Below the pieces are notes generated by a model. The model was not told the DNA's origin. It did not search any database and saw only the letters and a program-made list of their open reading frames with translations. Positions 32,475 to 45,362 of a DNA stretch of 64,000 nt are shown here, piece after piece. How positions within the stretch are numbered: the first letter of the stretch is position 1; each line of letters starts with the position of its first letter. Both the position numbers and the translations under genes were made by a program. Origin of the DNA: Acarospora socialis (taxonomy: Eukaryota; Ascomycota; Lecanoromycetes; Acarosporales; Acarosporaceae); contig JAMYGW020000005.1 of NCBI GenBank assembly GCA_025617375.2, positions 558,001-622,000 on the forward strand, read 5' to 3'.

Positions 32475-34370
32475 ATGTCAGAGGGTACGAAACAGAGAGT
32501 TGTAGTGGTTGGAGCTGGTCCGGTCGGGGCTCTTGCTGCCTTGTATGCTGCTGGTCGAGGAGATGAAGTTGAAGTGTACGAGTTGAGAAGCGGTAGGGTT
32601 CCTATCCTTTCCTGTCTCGCCTGCGTGCCTCGATTATTTGCCAATCCGTTTTTTGTTTCTCAGGATGGATTTCTTATATTTTGAATCCGCTCTCAAGAGT
32701 AGCTCCGAGTCACGGGAAGACATGACCCTGGCCTTGAGTATCTTTCCTCTGATGATGTATCCATGGACGTCTGCACTACATCCTGCCCACAAACCCAACG
32801 ACTTTTGCATCACAGTGCATTCGAGTTCTTCTTAAATTGCAGGATCTCAAAGACTGAGAGTATGGTCATTGACAGATCTTCGAGATCCTTCCACTACCCC
32901 TCTGAATTTCACCAAGTCAATCAATCTCGCATTGTCAGAGCGAGGCATCAACTCCATGAGACATACACAATGTGAAGGACTGATAGACGCTGTGCTTGCG
33001 GAGACCATCCCGATGCATGGCCGCATGATCCACGGGCGGAGGAAAGGAGGTGAATTGTACCAGGAATCTCAAGAGTATGATGTCCACCACAGAGTACGGT
33101 GCAGCTCTCACTCATGATCAACTGAACCTGACACAGTCCGCAGTTTATCCGTGCGGTAGATCGTGCAGGCTTGAATAAGCGTCTGCTGGATTCGCTGGAA
33201 AATATGCCCAACGTGACGCTCCACTTCAACCATAAACTCACAGGCGCCGATTTCGACAAGAGAGTAGCATGGTTCGAGCAACGTGGTCACTCTCCGAGGA
33301 CGGACCATCCTCAAAACCCCGAGCAACCCGAATCCAGCAAGCCGCATGACCGGCGTGCGCCAGAGATAGAAGTGCCTTTCGACCTCCTCCTAGGCGCGGA
33401 CGGCGCACATTCTGCAGCACGATATCACCTGATGAAGTTCGCCCGCCTCAACTACCAGCAAGAATACATTGACACCTTGTGGTGCGAGTTCCAAACACCA
33501 CCCTCGCCAACTGGAGACTTCAAGATATCGCCAAACCACCTTCACATCTGGCCAGGCGGTCAATTCATGTTCATAGCCATACCATCCCTCGACAGATCCT
33601 TCACCTGCACCCTCTTTGCTCCATCCACTCATTTCGCCGACCTTTCCAAGTCTCCAGACACCGATCTCCTTTCCTTCTTCAGGAAGAATTTCCCCGGCGT
33701 CTCCCCCGAGCTCATCGATCCAAAAGACTTGCGAGACCAATTCACCAACAGCCCTCACCTCCCACTCATCAGCATCAAATGTACACCTTACCACTACAGC
33801 TCCTCCGTCGTCATCCTCGGCGACGCCGCGCACGCAATGGTCCCCTTCTACGGCCAAGGCATGAACGCCGGCCTCGAAGACGTGCGCGTGCTCTTCGACT
33901 TCCTCGACCTCCACGGCGTCTACGACCCGACCATCTCCACGGACCGCACTGCACGCGCTCACGCCCGCGCCAGAGCACTGGAAGAGTACACGATGCAGCG
34001 CACGCCCGACGCCTCTTCCATCAACGACCTCGCGCTCCGAAACTACACCGAGATGCGCGCCAGCGTTAAGTCGCCCGTGTATCGGCTGCGCAAGTGGATT
34101 GAGGAGTCGGTGAACAAGTACGTGCCGAGTCTCGGCTGGTCGACGCAGTACAGTCGCGTGAGTTTCGAGAACGAGCGATATTCGGAGGTGGAGAAGGCGG
34201 TAGAGAGACAGGGGAGGATCTTGACGGCTGTTCTGGGGCTGGGACTTGCGGGCCTGATAGGTGTGGGTGGCACGTGGTTGTGGAGATGGAATCATGCGAG
34301 GCCGACGGGGAGGGTCTTGACGAGGTGGTTGCTGTGGGCGGCGAAGAGGACGGAGGAGTTTGCTAGGTGA
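32475..34370 (+). CDS. BNA4: Kynurenine 3-monooxygenase
   Basis: Exons 32475-32592, 32876-33093 and 33144-34370, 520 aa. The Rossmann motif [19 protein letters not shown] starts at residue 9; [13 protein letters not shown], the second FAD motif [12 protein letters not shown] and the signature [22 protein letters not shown] follow, all typical of KMO. A C-terminal hydrophobic helix ([15 protein letters not shown]) anchors it in the mitochondrial outer membrane. It hydroxylates kynurenine in de novo NAD synthesis. Intron 1 is 283 bp, long for this locus, with a GTAGGG donor; joining restores ELRS-DLRDP in phase. Intron 2 is 50 bp. The first ATG at this frame lies upstream (32418 is not an ATG), so 32475 is chosen. 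Confidence 0.93.
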
Positions 34371-35133
34371 TGGAGTGAGTTGCTTGTATATTATAGTATA
34401 TTATAGTATATCATGAATGTACATTGAGACGAGAAACAAAAAAGGGACTAGCAAAAGTGCTGTGACAACGTGGAGTCCTTATTGTTACTGTCTCCTGTGC
34501 GCTTAGAGGACTTTCTGTTATATCCCTGACGTCGCATTATATTCCCCAACAACCCACTATCACAACACTCCCGCATGCCGCTCCCACCTTAGTACGCTGT
34601 GCTGGGCCTCTTTCTCAGCTTCTACCGAACACACAACCGCGCCGCTCCAGGTTCCACCATATCAAGCGTCTCTACATATCCGAACCGGTAGAGTTGGCCA
34701 GCCTTTTCCACTTGGTCTCCGGGGTGAGCAGAAGTCTGCCGAACCTTACTTTGGCGACGGTTGACGAGCGGCACAGAAGTCTGCTCGGGTTGCTGGACTG
34801 GCACGGATTGTAAGGGGACACCGGGGGTTTTGGTCCTGCCCCTTCCAGCTCATCATCTCCATCCCATACTCCTTCCCAGAATGAAACCCACCAAGCCCAG
34901 ATCAACCATCTCTCAGATGCCGCGGTCTGAACCCACGCTCATTAACACCTAGCTAGGTCATTAATCATCACATTCTGAAAAGAGATACACTGCCTACCAG
35001 CTAGAGTGGACGGAGGACATGATGACATGTCATCGCACATATTCTTGGCCCCATATTAGGGCTCTTCCGACGGAATATAACCACGAAGACTACCTGTTCT
35101 TGCTCAGCCGTCAGACTGGCTTAGACTGGCCCT
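34371..35133. other. Intergenic with small tandem motif and duplicated segment
   Basis: Contains a short TATATTATAG-type tandem run near 34388-34410 and the left unit of the 126-bp duplication. No gene recognised. Confidence 0.5.
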
Positions 35134-35260
35134 CTATTCTAGACATGATGGCATGTCATCGCACATATTCTTGACCCCATCTCGGGGACCAACAGTTGTA
35201 CAGAGCCGCCAAGAGTACCGGTTCTGCTCGGTCGTCTTTAAAGGGCCGGATTGGCCCTGA
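35016..35260. repeat. Diverged 126-bp direct duplication
   Basis: A 39-bp core beginning GACATGATG is nearly identical at 35016 and 35142. The remaining ~85 bp of each unit align with many differences (for example GACTGGCCCT versus GATTGGCCCT). The right unit contains the 3' end of the orphan ORF at 35134-36009, the left unit lies just beyond its stop. Confidence 0.7.
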
Positions 35261-36009
35261 GCTCGAGAGTTCGTAATGTCGTCTAGGAGTTGGTATCGAG
35301 TTACGGTACCCTCCGCGACTTTGAGTGTGGCAGCAAGTTTGTGCCGCTCGATACGCACTGCATATCCCTCACGATGTCTTGCAGTCTTCGTCCATTTTGC
35401 CAGGAACAATTCCGGTCGCCATTTAACTTCGCCGCGAAGACGTGATTTTGTTATGCTCAGAGTCGCGAATAGGCCAAGTGCTTGCTCGATCTTCTCTAGG
35501 AGATAAACGTCCAGAGACTCATATTTCTGGGTGGAACTGTGCCCGTTCGAAATTAACGATGGACCAGTCTTGAAGACAGCAAACGTGGGCTTTTCTATGG
35601 GTATCGCCGGTACGGAAGTAGCCAAGGAGGCCAGCGCTATCGTTTCGATGGATGATAAGGATTGGTGCGACTTATTTGAAGTGAAAGCATGAACGAGTTT
35701 GCACGTTGCTTCAGATATGGTGCAAGTTCTCATGATTAGATGAGCCAAAGTCTTCGATCTGTGGACGTCCAATCCCTTTGATCTGTGGATCTCCTTCGGC
35801 CTATTGAGAGGATCATGGAATCGCTGGCTGAATGGCACATGATTACAGATGCTCTTCTCGTCGGCACCAGAGTCAGACTGTTTGTGACTCTCATTGTTGG
35901 TGTTCGATGCGTCATACGCCATTGTTGTAGTATTTTTGTCGACACAGTAGATCCGGAAGCACGCATTACTGCGAGCCCCTCCGCTCTTCGGCGCTTGAAG
36001 ATTGCTCAT
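35134..36009 (-). CDS. Orphan hypothetical protein, 291 aa
   Basis: ATG at 36009, uninterrupted to 35134. The protein is polar, without signal peptide, membrane helix or motif that I recognise; it contains a small internal repeat ([14 protein letters not shown]) and a Ser/Ile/Ala-rich centre. Its 3' end is duplicated downstream. It sits at the edge of a gene-poor, decayed region, so it may be lineage-specific or part of a decayed gene. Coding status rests only on length. Confidence 0.35.
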   Translation of the reverse strand: MSNLQAPKSGGARSNACFRIYCVDKNTTTMAYDASNTNNESHKQSDSGADEKSICNHVPFSQRFHDPLNRPKEIHRSKGLDVHRSKTLAHLIMRTCTISEATCKLVHAFTSNKSHQSLSSIETIALASLATSVPAIPIEKPTFAVFKTGPSLISNGHSSTQKYESLDVYLLEKIEQALGLFATLSITKSRLRGEVKWRPELFLAKWTKTARHREGYAVRIERHKLAATLKVAEGTVTRYQLLDDITNSRAQGQSGPLKTTEQNRYSWRLCTTVGPRDGVKNMCDDMPSCLE

Positions 36010-39000
36010 TCAAGATAACGTCGGCTGATTGCCGCTACGCTGAAAGATTGATTGACATTTTTCGTTGCACCATGTAGGGCAAAACTCCATGCTCTAGCCC
36101 GCTTGTTCGGGCGAGCGTCGGTCTCCATTTCACAAACTGCCGTATTTCTTTTGGGACGAACAACCCGGAGCAACCTCCACTTCTCTGTCTTGCTGTGCTT
36201 CATGGCCGCTTCTTTTGAAACTTCCAGTCCGAAGCGGAATCTGGAGCTTCCAGGTCTTCAAAAGCGACAGCAAAGGATGTTCCGTCTCGCCAGGTTGTAT
36301 TCAGTAACTCGATTGATCCAAAGACATCTGATAGTGTAACTTCATGAACATTGGTGCTAACCTTTTGTTAAAGAAGACCGCCTTAACGGGCGAGAACTCC
36401 GCCCGGCCCCAGGCGACATCGCAGAAGCTCGTCGACTGCTTTTCTCGTTGGGCCCCAGCTTGGACTATTTGGTGATCCATTTCGAGATTCTGACTGAAGG
36501 ATTCCAAGCGAGACGCATCCAGGCCACGCCGTAATCCGCCAGCGTTGTCGGTACAAAGAGAATGCGAGATGTGAAAGCAAGTCCCGACAGTGCTGGTGTG
36601 AACATTAACGGAGCCTGCCACGTCAGGTTTTTCGCATCGATGGCGTCAACAGCGATGAGATGATGGTGGTGATTCTCAAATGGCCAAGAGTACATCGACT
36701 GTTCGATTAGCCCAATGCTGAGGTGACTGTACGTTTCTGTACACGCAAGTTTATTCGATTGGCTCGACGTTAAGATATCGGGCAGTGACAGGTTCGATCC
36801 ATGAGTCCCCGGTATGGCTCGTCCGATTATAAAGATATCGTCTTTTCTTCAAGGCCTTCCGGAAGTGCGGAGGGGGTTGATTTCGAAGTCGAGTTGTTGA
36901 ATAGGTTCCGGAAGCAGGCTCTTCCGCTCGTTCTTGGTATGGTTGAGGACGCCGTATTTTGTGGAGGCCCCATGTGTGCCCTACCTAGCCATGACTCTGT
37001 GAGCCACTTCGTAAGGATGGGCCCAGTTACGGGGCCCACTAATATGTCCAAAAAGATGGACACCTAACTGCAAACATGCTTACGACAGGAATAGAGGCAC
37101 CCATATCTGCTGTTCGTAGATTTAGGAACAGAGAAAGAGGAAAGAAAAGACTGTCGACGAAGAGTCCTCAAAAGCATATTAAGAATCTTTGAGTATCGAT
37201 GATTATGTCCAACATCCTGTGGACGTACTCCATGAGCGGTTCCTTCGTAGGGTTTTCTAAAGATATATGCAGACTCCAGGCTGCTTCGGCGTAAGAAGAG
37301 TCTGCTGCATCTTTCTCCACATTCGATCGAGTGACATTGTATTTGGCTTGATGTTAATAACGCTGCTTCAAACAAGTTTTCTGCCGTCACACTTAATCAA
37401 TACCGGCGACATGTGTATCTAAGAATACGTCGTCCATCTCATGGCCGTTGGCATGTGCTTCTTTTCTTTGTTTCTTCTTGTCTTCGAGTCTGTCGGTAGT
37501 GGTAGACCAATAATGACGGCCAGGAAGAAGTTTCCAATTCTCGATCTTGCTTTTGCTTGCATGGATTCGCAATCTTGTCGAGATTTGTTGACATTGTCTC
37601 CGTAACACATATAGTATTGAAGCTCGCGTAGCTGAAGCAAATCGTCTTGCAATTCTACCTGATATGGGAAGTTTGGGGCTTCAAAAGCCCCATTTATTGG
37701 GCTTGGTTCAATCGATTGAGCTGCTGTTCATTTAAGAACTGAAGTTCGGAATTGTCCAGATCCATCCCATTTGACAGCAGTCACTTCACTCCCCCAACAC
37801 TAATGACATGTTCATTACGTCTCCGCTTATCCTTAAGAACGTACTTGAACTGTTATGGCTTATCACTTGCTGTTTGACTGGCACAATGATAAGCGTTCCC
37901 CTATCGAATGCCTTTTCGAGTTGCTTAATCATGATAATACCATTCCGCAGGCTCCAGATCATACTGTATCCTTCATCTTCATCACCAACACATATCCAGC
38001 ATTCCGATAATCAAGACTATGCGGCACAATGGGTCAGGAGACCGTGATGAGAGTCTCCGGGTAATCACAGAGGTGTGCATAGGGTTTCGAAGTTTCTGCG
38101 TCTTTCCTCCGATAGAGTCCTGTTCGTAGAACACAGTCCACCAATGCAGCAAAGATTATTGGCTCAATGGCAACTTCGATGTCTCGAAGAAGTTTTGCAA
38201 ACCATTCGTTGGCTGGCGTCTTGCCAGGGTTCAATACTGTTGGTAGTGATTCCACCAAGTTCTGCTTCAGGCTGCACCGGGTCTGCTGTGAAGCCCGTAG
38301 TCGTGCACCTCAATTTCCTTGACTCCCACTGTTCCGGCTAGCTCTGTCCATGGCATACTTGTTGGACAAGCTCAGCTGTACTGCGTGCATGTACTCCTCT
38401 CCCTCTTCATTCATGGGCTTCGCATAGATATTGGTACCGAAGTCCGGTATTTCCAAGCCCCGGTAGTCACAGCTCTTTGAAGAAAGTCTTCGTAGATGAG
38501 CCTGGCGGAGGACGTCAGAATCCATGCTTGACCCCCGAAACCAAGAACGAGGTTCGGATGTGATCAGCAGCTAGTCGGGAATCAACTCGTTCCCCAATAC
38601 CTTGGAGTTCAGTGTTAAGAAGCTCAAAGTATAACGGAGGTGGGAAGGCAAGATGTGTAAAGCACTATTCCAATGTACCAGGAAGGATATCCGATAGGGG
38701 TAACCTCGACTTCCAGTCCCGATCGTCTCTTTTCGAGATTCAGCGCATATTATGATCTTCTGCTCAACGATCTCAACGCTGAGAGCCATGACATTCGCAA
38801 CGACAGTATCCTGATCAAAGTTGACTTGGTTGAGATGTGTCCAGACAGTCGACAATGTGGTGATCTGGGAGCTCGAGAGGGTTAATCCGGACTTGGTAGG
38901 ATCCTCACCCCATCCTTGACGACCACAGATAACAGTCTCCCTTGTGCTTGTCGACAGCGCGGTTTCGGAGCGTGTCCCGATCATTAGTGCTAAGGGAATA

Positions 39001-41707
39001 TGCGGAGGGTTGGGAGTCCCCAGAGAAAGGTGCTGCCAGTGTTTCTAAATGATCGCATTGAGTACTGAGTCGATGAGGACGACGTCAACTCGTCGCTGGT
39101 ATTGTATCCGCGTTTGTTGCTGGACATTATAATGGCATCCGACTATCCCAGTTGAGGGTGCTCGATTTGAAGATAATTCTCCTGAAACAACCAACAACGG
39201 CTGTCGCTTGAGTTTCTACTCGTGAGCATCAGGCAACGTCGGAGGCACTTCGATGACTCGCTTGATTTGCCGCTTCACGTGTCGAAAGCAGGCAGCCACT
39301 TAATCTTAGCCCAGGCTTCGGGCATACTCTTCTGCTCGTTCCCTCCTCCCTGTTCCTCGTTTCCCTCTGTGGACACTTCTCTCCCTTCTTGTTTCATCTC
39401 TTCAGATTCCACCTTGAGTCCGGCCAGCTCCTGGTGGATACTGTTTGCAATCTCCTTGTGCGCCTAAGACATCCTGATCCTCTCGGGATGAGGTACTCGT
39501 CGCACTCCACGCCCTTGGTCTGTTTGCGAAGTCACTCCTGACCAGAGTACGGGCAGAAGCTCAGTGATACTAAGAAGAGATCGACACGATGCTGGAGCAA
39601 CAGGACCAGCGTAATTGATGAACCGTCCAAGATGCCCGAAAGGTAGTCCCACAGGAAAATGGATATTCAGGGCCATCGAGGCAAGGTCGACCTCGGTTCC
39701 ACACTGGGTTGCCAGGCTCTTCTCGGCGGGTATCAGACCTCCGTCCTTCAAGAATAGTGGATCGAACCTAGGTCGCCTTCATCTCGTAGCGTCAGTCGTT
39801 CTTTGTATGCCAACAATACTTCATGACAGTTCTGTGTGATCGATCACTCGAGCAAGCCAGGAGGAAGGTTTTCCAATCGTGGCGAGAACTTTGCAGTTGT
39901 CTCCAGAGTGTGCCTCCAGAGTTTGCCATTCTTCCGTTGCGATTTAGCATGACCAATATTTACCGTGGGTTTGGTCCGGTGATGATTCGCCTCCATGAGG
40001 ATAAAGTCATATGGAGGTGAAGCGGAGCAGGCTGAAGGTTTTGTACTGGGAGAAGAGGTTGTATTGGTCTAGTGCGTTTGTCCAGTTTTCAGTGGAGTAA
40101 GTTCGAGAATGATTGTTGTCAGATTGGAATAATATGTGTAGCACTGATGAAAGTTCCGTCGTCCGGGGTGGGTTCGGAGGTGGAATGAGCTGAATATAGT
40201 AAGGGTTGAGTGTTGCATTTGCTGAAGGCTAGGGTATGGAATTCAGCCATGGTCGGTAGGTCCTAGTCTCAGCCGCGTCTTCAGGATCCTTCCGACCTTC
40301 TTGGTAATATAACTTAGGTCTTTTGAGGAAATTGGCTGTTTCCCTAGATCCGCGCCTCAAGTGGCGTGAGCCCACTTGGAAATCCAAACCCATTCGATAT
40401 CCTTACGTGCACTGCCAGCGATGTGCTGAACCTGAGGGCGGGCCTTCGCCATTTCACTAAAAGCATATCATGTCAGTACAGGACAATGCTGCTTGCCATA
40501 GCCGTCTCGTATTGTGACATATCCGGAGGATGTCGAGCGAGGCCGAGAAGGTAGAGGACAAACCTGGTCATGCGGCTGGGGACAATGAATAGTACAAAGA
40601 GTATTCACATGGCTATGAAATAAATCTTCGGAGGTGCTGGAGTGATAGAAAACAGAGTAGGGAGCAAGCAGACAAAATCCGCTCAATCGAGGGAGCCAAC
40701 AGATTTATACAGGACAAGAACAGCTATAAAAGATAAGATGTGTGGGGCGGCTGATGATGGAATCGTAATATATGTTCTAAGAGAAAGAGTACTCTTAACA
40801 GGAGCCACTTCCTTCACAGCATCGAGGCATGCGTGCTGCTTCCTAAAATGGCAATCTGAGCCTGCGTCAAGGGGCCAAAGAGGCGGGAGTGAACATATTG
40901 ACGATCTCATACTAATAGTAGTACGTAGCTCTGTCCTCCAACGCATTTAGAGATTCTGAGAATTGAAGGTGCCATCAAGTTCGGTCATAGTGGTCACAGT
41001 AAGAAAAGAAAGCGATGTCGGAGGAAGAGGCTTTGAGAATCAATGTCTGCTTTAGCGATGCTATTTCCAACTTTATATGGCAACGTTTCGAGGCCAAGGT
41101 ATAAGGCTTAGCTATAGCGCATCAGATGAGCAGGTAAGACGATGGGAACTGATCGGACAGCTAAGGAGTCCAACTGCCAAAGATGCTCTGGCTGGGGTTG
41201 AGTGTAGCATATCCTTAACACTCCGTTATTGGCAAGGAAAAGTGGTAATCATAGAGAGTAATGGAAAGGATGTGTCACATCTAATAGGAAAGAAAGTCTG
41301 AGTTGGTTGGAAACGGCCCTGATACGCATACTTCACTCAGAGATGGGCACTTGTTTGGTGTGAATAAAGTCTGGATAAGCGTAGGAGGTTCCTTGAACTG
41401 GACAGCACCACTGACAGAATGCATCAAAGCACACCATAGGAATGTTGGGATAGCCCAACGCTGACATACGTGCCGGGGTCAGTATCCATTTCATTTGTAC
41501 GCGCACACTTCCCAAATAAGGCTCTCATTCTTGTAAAGAACTGAAGCGACATGGTAAAGAATAGGTGAAGCTCACATTTAGGGTGCACCAAGACAGAATG
41601 GGCATTCAAGAGTCAATGGATTCAGATTAGAAACTTGTGCCGGATGCGTTCTATGTCCTAAATGTTCTGCCAAAGCCTAGACAGCACCACGCCGTAGAAT
41701 GTTTGAC
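36010..41707. other. Gene-poor, decayed region
   Basis: Over 5.7 kb no intact gene is recognisable. Short minus-strand frames with protein-like composition occur (for example 36301-36695 with LTWQAPLMFTPALSGLAF, 38034-38258, 38310-38525, 38571-38984), separated by frame changes. The stretch 40260-41707 shows nothing convincing. GC content is normal here, so this is not the same kind of decay as the left-hand block. Confidence 0.5.
37064..40250 (-). pseudogene. Probable decayed gene of unknown family
   Basis: A plausible start lies at 40250 (MAEFHTLAFSKCNTQPLLYS), followed on the same strand by protein-like fragments at about 40100-39850, 39751-39464 (PVGLPFGHLGRFINYAGP), 39460-39290 (an acidic Glu/Gly stretch), 38984-38571, 38525-38034 and 37652-37393. 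Their common strand and order suggest one former gene of about 3 kb, but I could not join them by convincing introns and no domain is recognisable. It could instead be a multi-exon gene that I have failed to model. Confidence 0.3.
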
Positions 41708-43389
41708 TCAATTTGCCTTTACCAATCCTGTCGTCATTTTAGACGGCTTCCGGATGGGCACAACTGCACTTGGAGGTGCATAAATGGCTTGGATGCCATC
41801 AACTCCGTGATCTTCCAAGCGCTCTTCATCATCCTCAACGATGTCATCAGCGGCTCGTGGTAGACGTAGAGCAAGGTGCACCTCTCTTGCTCGTGGCATT
41901 CTGTCCATAATTTCATCCATATGCTTTCTGACCTCCTCAAGAGGGGCAACGACCCTTGCCAGAGGCTCCAGTAGTCTCGCATGTGGAGTGGAGAAGTTGA
42001 TAGTAATCGGTTGGTAGTAGTCAAGCTTCGGATCGTAGGCTCCGGAATCACTCGCACTCCCTTTCCGCACCACGAGAAACGACGCAACGACTCGTGTGCC
42101 TCCCGGAAGATACTCCAAGACACTATATTTAGGGAGGAGATACCGGTCACCCGAGCCGGCTGAGAATTCAAAGACTACGGCGGTAATGTCTGGTCTTATC
42201 GGTGGTTGTGCCTTAGGTCTCACGGGCGGTAGTGATTCAGAGTAGTAATTGGGAAACGGTTCTGCCTTGACTGAAGCAACCGGAGGTGGGAGTGTAAATC
42301 CTTTTCCATTGGTGTCCCTGGGAACGTGCTGGCCAGTAAGTGTGGGATAAGGATTAGTAGATGGTGTCCGCTGCGGATCCGAAGAGGAAGCGGCTAACTG
42401 ACTTGGTGCAAGAGGTCGGTTGGCATGACTCCTTGCTTGTAAGATCGCGTTCAGCTCATCGATATGACCTTGAAATATCCTTAGCTCTGCTTGAGAAGCT
42501 TTCCCTGAAGCTACAACTCTCATCAGCGCTTTCAGATTGTGATCAGTCGCCGCTTTGGTGGCTAACATCTGAATTACCGGATCGGGACTGGGTGGATTTG
42601 GTTTTGGGGATTGTGGTGGAGCTTGAGCTGTCATGCCATTCACGGGACCTCGCGGGCCTTGTCCCGGAACTGGTGTAGCATTCGTTGAAGTCGGAGCAGA
42701 CCGTGAATTTATAGCTGGTCTTTGTGGTACCGGATTCTCCCTAGAAAAACTGGACGAGGGCTGATTTGCAAAAGTGGGTGGTGGAGTGGGCGCTGCAGGC
42801 TGCGTCGGTGTTTTGAGATTGCTATACAAGGGAGGAAGTTGGGCAGCAGGAGCACCGTATTGCGGGAGGAGAGATCGGGGTGGAGTCAATCCCATGGGCG
42901 GTAGGAAAGTAACCTGCGGCTCCCTGACCGTATAAAGAGTAGCTTCAAAAGCATGTGGCTCGATGGTGATAGTGCATGTGCCAAGCTTCACCATGGTGTC
43001 TTTCGGTGGGTTCTGTATATCGGCCTGATTCTTCTTCTTCGACGGCTTCGTCCAGTACTTCTCGAATATGCCTTCGTTGAGCCATTTCTGCCGTGAACGC
43101 TCGAGCGATGCTGCCAGCACGCCACTAGCAACAGCAAAAATCAGCCCCTCTGACTATAATATGACCTCGACCGTGACATCTACCTCTGAGCTATAGTCTG
43201 ATATTCTTTGATCGACAGGCCGATCGGCTGTGGCTCGTTGAGAGTCGGTAGTGGCTTGCCTTCCTGGAGTTTCGTTGGGAGACCTTCATCTTGTGCTACT
43301 GGCGATATAGGTTCGGGTGGAGGGGTGGTTGATTGTTTCCTATGAGGGGCCCCTCGAGACCTTGTAGAGAGCTTCCGTTTCTCTCCCAT
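41708..43389 (-). CDS. SWC3: SWR1 chromatin-remodelling complex subunit Swc3
   Basis: Exons 43389-43184 and 43124-41708, 540 aa. The Swc3 domain spans the splice: PLPTLNEPQPIGLSIKEYQ...GVLAASLERSRQKWLNEGIFEKYWTKP. A long Pro/Ser-rich linker with a helical segment (KALMRVVASGKASQAELRIFQGHIDELN) follows, then a folded C-terminal part ending near YAPPSAVVP. The SWR1 complex exchanges H2A for H2A.Z in nucleosomes. The intron (59 bp, GTAGAT donor, CTGAT branch, CTAG acceptor) joins TIAQ to SGVLAAS in phase. Divergent from the ABHD12-like gene. Confidence 0.88.
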
Positions 43390-43753
43390 AGCAGTCTATG
43401 ACATGTGTGGATTGAGGAAGACCGGTAATCGATTGTGAAATGCTTGCTAGAACAGAGATGATACCTCTCGACCTGCGCCCCGTTCGGTTCTATGGTTGAC
43501 TAAATGGAGTGAAGAACTATAGATCCGTGTATGTTATGACCTTGCTACACACCAATTCCCGTACTCAATTCCTAGTAGAAACATGTCACGCTGACAAAGT
43601 CGTGTATTGTGTGGGGTGGTGATTTTGAGAGTCAAGCTCAAAGCTAGCTACAAATGCCGACGCTCCAACTTTCTAGTTACCCTGCATTGATGATTAAACT
43701 CTAAATTGAATATAGGTTTGGCCTCGGGCTTTGATTGCTGTTTGCGAGTTTTC
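43390..43753. promoter_or_regulatory. Shared divergent promoter, SWC3 / ABHD12-like
   Basis: The 364 bp between the two ATGs; no specific binding site could be supported. Confidence 0.5.
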
Positions 43754-45113
43754 ATGGCTATAGCATCGCTTTTCAAAAAAGCCTACTGGACGTTAGCAGC
43801 TGCAGGGGGCTTGTACTTCATTGCTCTTGGGCTTCTTTCTAGTAGTTGGCTTCAGCGACAGTAAGTATCTGTCAGCAATGATCGTCTGTTGGGGTATTGA
43901 CCCATGAAGTGCACTCTATGCGAATGAGATCAACACTTCTTGGCTACATGATCCGAATAAGCCAGAGCAATTCGGGTTTTCAAGTTCGTCTTTCTTATTG
44001 TTCCATGTTCCCTTCTGCCGCTGATGACTTCCAGAAAACCAGATACAGCCTTTCAACATAACAACGCCGGATAACGAAGTTCTGTATGCGTGGCACATCT
44101 TGCCGCTAGGGTTGTATGCACGGCATGAAGCCGCCTTGATCGAGCAACCACGGGGCGTTGCTGAGGACGTCACCGGAACTAAAGCGTTCGAATTTCTGGC
44201 CGACGACCCGGAAAGCCGTCTTGTAATTAGCTGTAGGTTTAAGAGAGGAACCATCTTCATTTCCCTTACTGATTCAGTCAAGTTCATGGGAATGCTGGAA
44301 CAGTGGCTCAAGGGTGGCGTACAGATACTTATAGAGCTCTGTCATCCGGGTCAACTGAGAAGGTTCATGTCGTAACGGTTGACTATCGAGGCTTCGGATA
44401 CTCTACTGGTACGCCCACGGAAGAAGGTCTGATCATTGATGGTGTGGCATTGGTGGATTGGGCGCTTTCCATAGCCAAAGTCCCACCCGAGCGGATAATC
44501 CTGCTGGGCCAAAGCCTTGGTACAGCTGTCACGACTGCGGTTGCTGAGCATTTTGTACTACGCTCCCCACCGGTGGAATTTGGGGGTGTTGTCCTTGCCG
44601 CTGCCTTCTCTGACATTCCAACGTTGATGCTCACCTATTCGGCCGGCGGGATTGTTCCGATTCTCTCGCCCCTTCGACCATATCCAAGACTGCAGAAGTG
44701 GTTTATCGGCTGGATCAGAGATACATGGAATACCAAGACACGGCTTGCGAACTTTGTGAGACACAGCCGGAAGGTTCAGTTGGAACTCATCCACGCGCGG
44801 AATGACTTTGATATCCCTTGGCAACATTCGGATGCACTCTTCTACGCCGCTGCCAATGCTACAACGGAAGTAGGCATGACGGAGAAAGAAGTGAACAATG
44901 TCAAGACTAGAATAGATATTGGCGAGGCCGGCTGGGTGAATACATGGAATGCAGGGGGAAATAAGAAAATTAGACAGGAGATAGTACTCCACGGAGGTAC
45001 GTTTTCGGTTGGGGCTTGATATAGAACCCTTGTACTGACTCCGAGCAGGTCATAACAGAATCATGACTTACTCTTCTGTTTCGTTAGCAGTTTATCGATT
45101 GTTCTTCTCATAA
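43754..45113 (+). CDS. ABHD12-like membrane alpha/beta-hydrolase
   Basis: Exons 43754-43860, 43910-43983, 44035-44232, 44283-44996 and 45049-45113, 385 aa. One N-terminal membrane helix (AAAGGLYFIALGLL) is followed by a hydrolase fold: oxyanion motif FHGNAG (127-132), DYRGFGYSTG, nucleophile elbow GQSLG with Ser204, the acid in HARNDFDIP (Asp301 likely), and HGGHN with His366 encoded by the last exon. This is the BEM46/ABHD12-ABHD13 family; ABHD12 members hydrolyse monoacylglycerols and lysophosphatidylserine, but the substrate here is unknown. All four introns (49-52 bp) keep phase, and the catalytic His depends on the last one. Confidence 0.9.
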
Positions 45114-45362
45114 CATATAAGTTTCTACCTTAGATCGAAGTGTAAGGAAACTTAAGTCTATCGTAACAATATCATCACTCGAGTGAAAGCGCTCAATGGT
45201 AAACTATCTGTAGCATAACATCTATAAAACGATACACCATGATGGCTATGAGTTATTCCGAACAAACGTTAAGGTACAGTACATAAGCGAACGTGTTCCT
45301 GCAACGCGACACAAGGCCACAGCAACATTGCTCCGTAGACTGTGATACAAGGCAAGATCATT

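Noticed and set aside
33390-34295. 301-codon minus-strand frame opposite KMO
   Set aside because: The plus strand encodes the unmistakable KMO C-terminal half; no similarity on the other strand.
36785-36805. GGTTCGATCC resembling a tRNA T-arm
   Set aside because: No acceptor stem, D-arm or anticodon arm can be formed around it.
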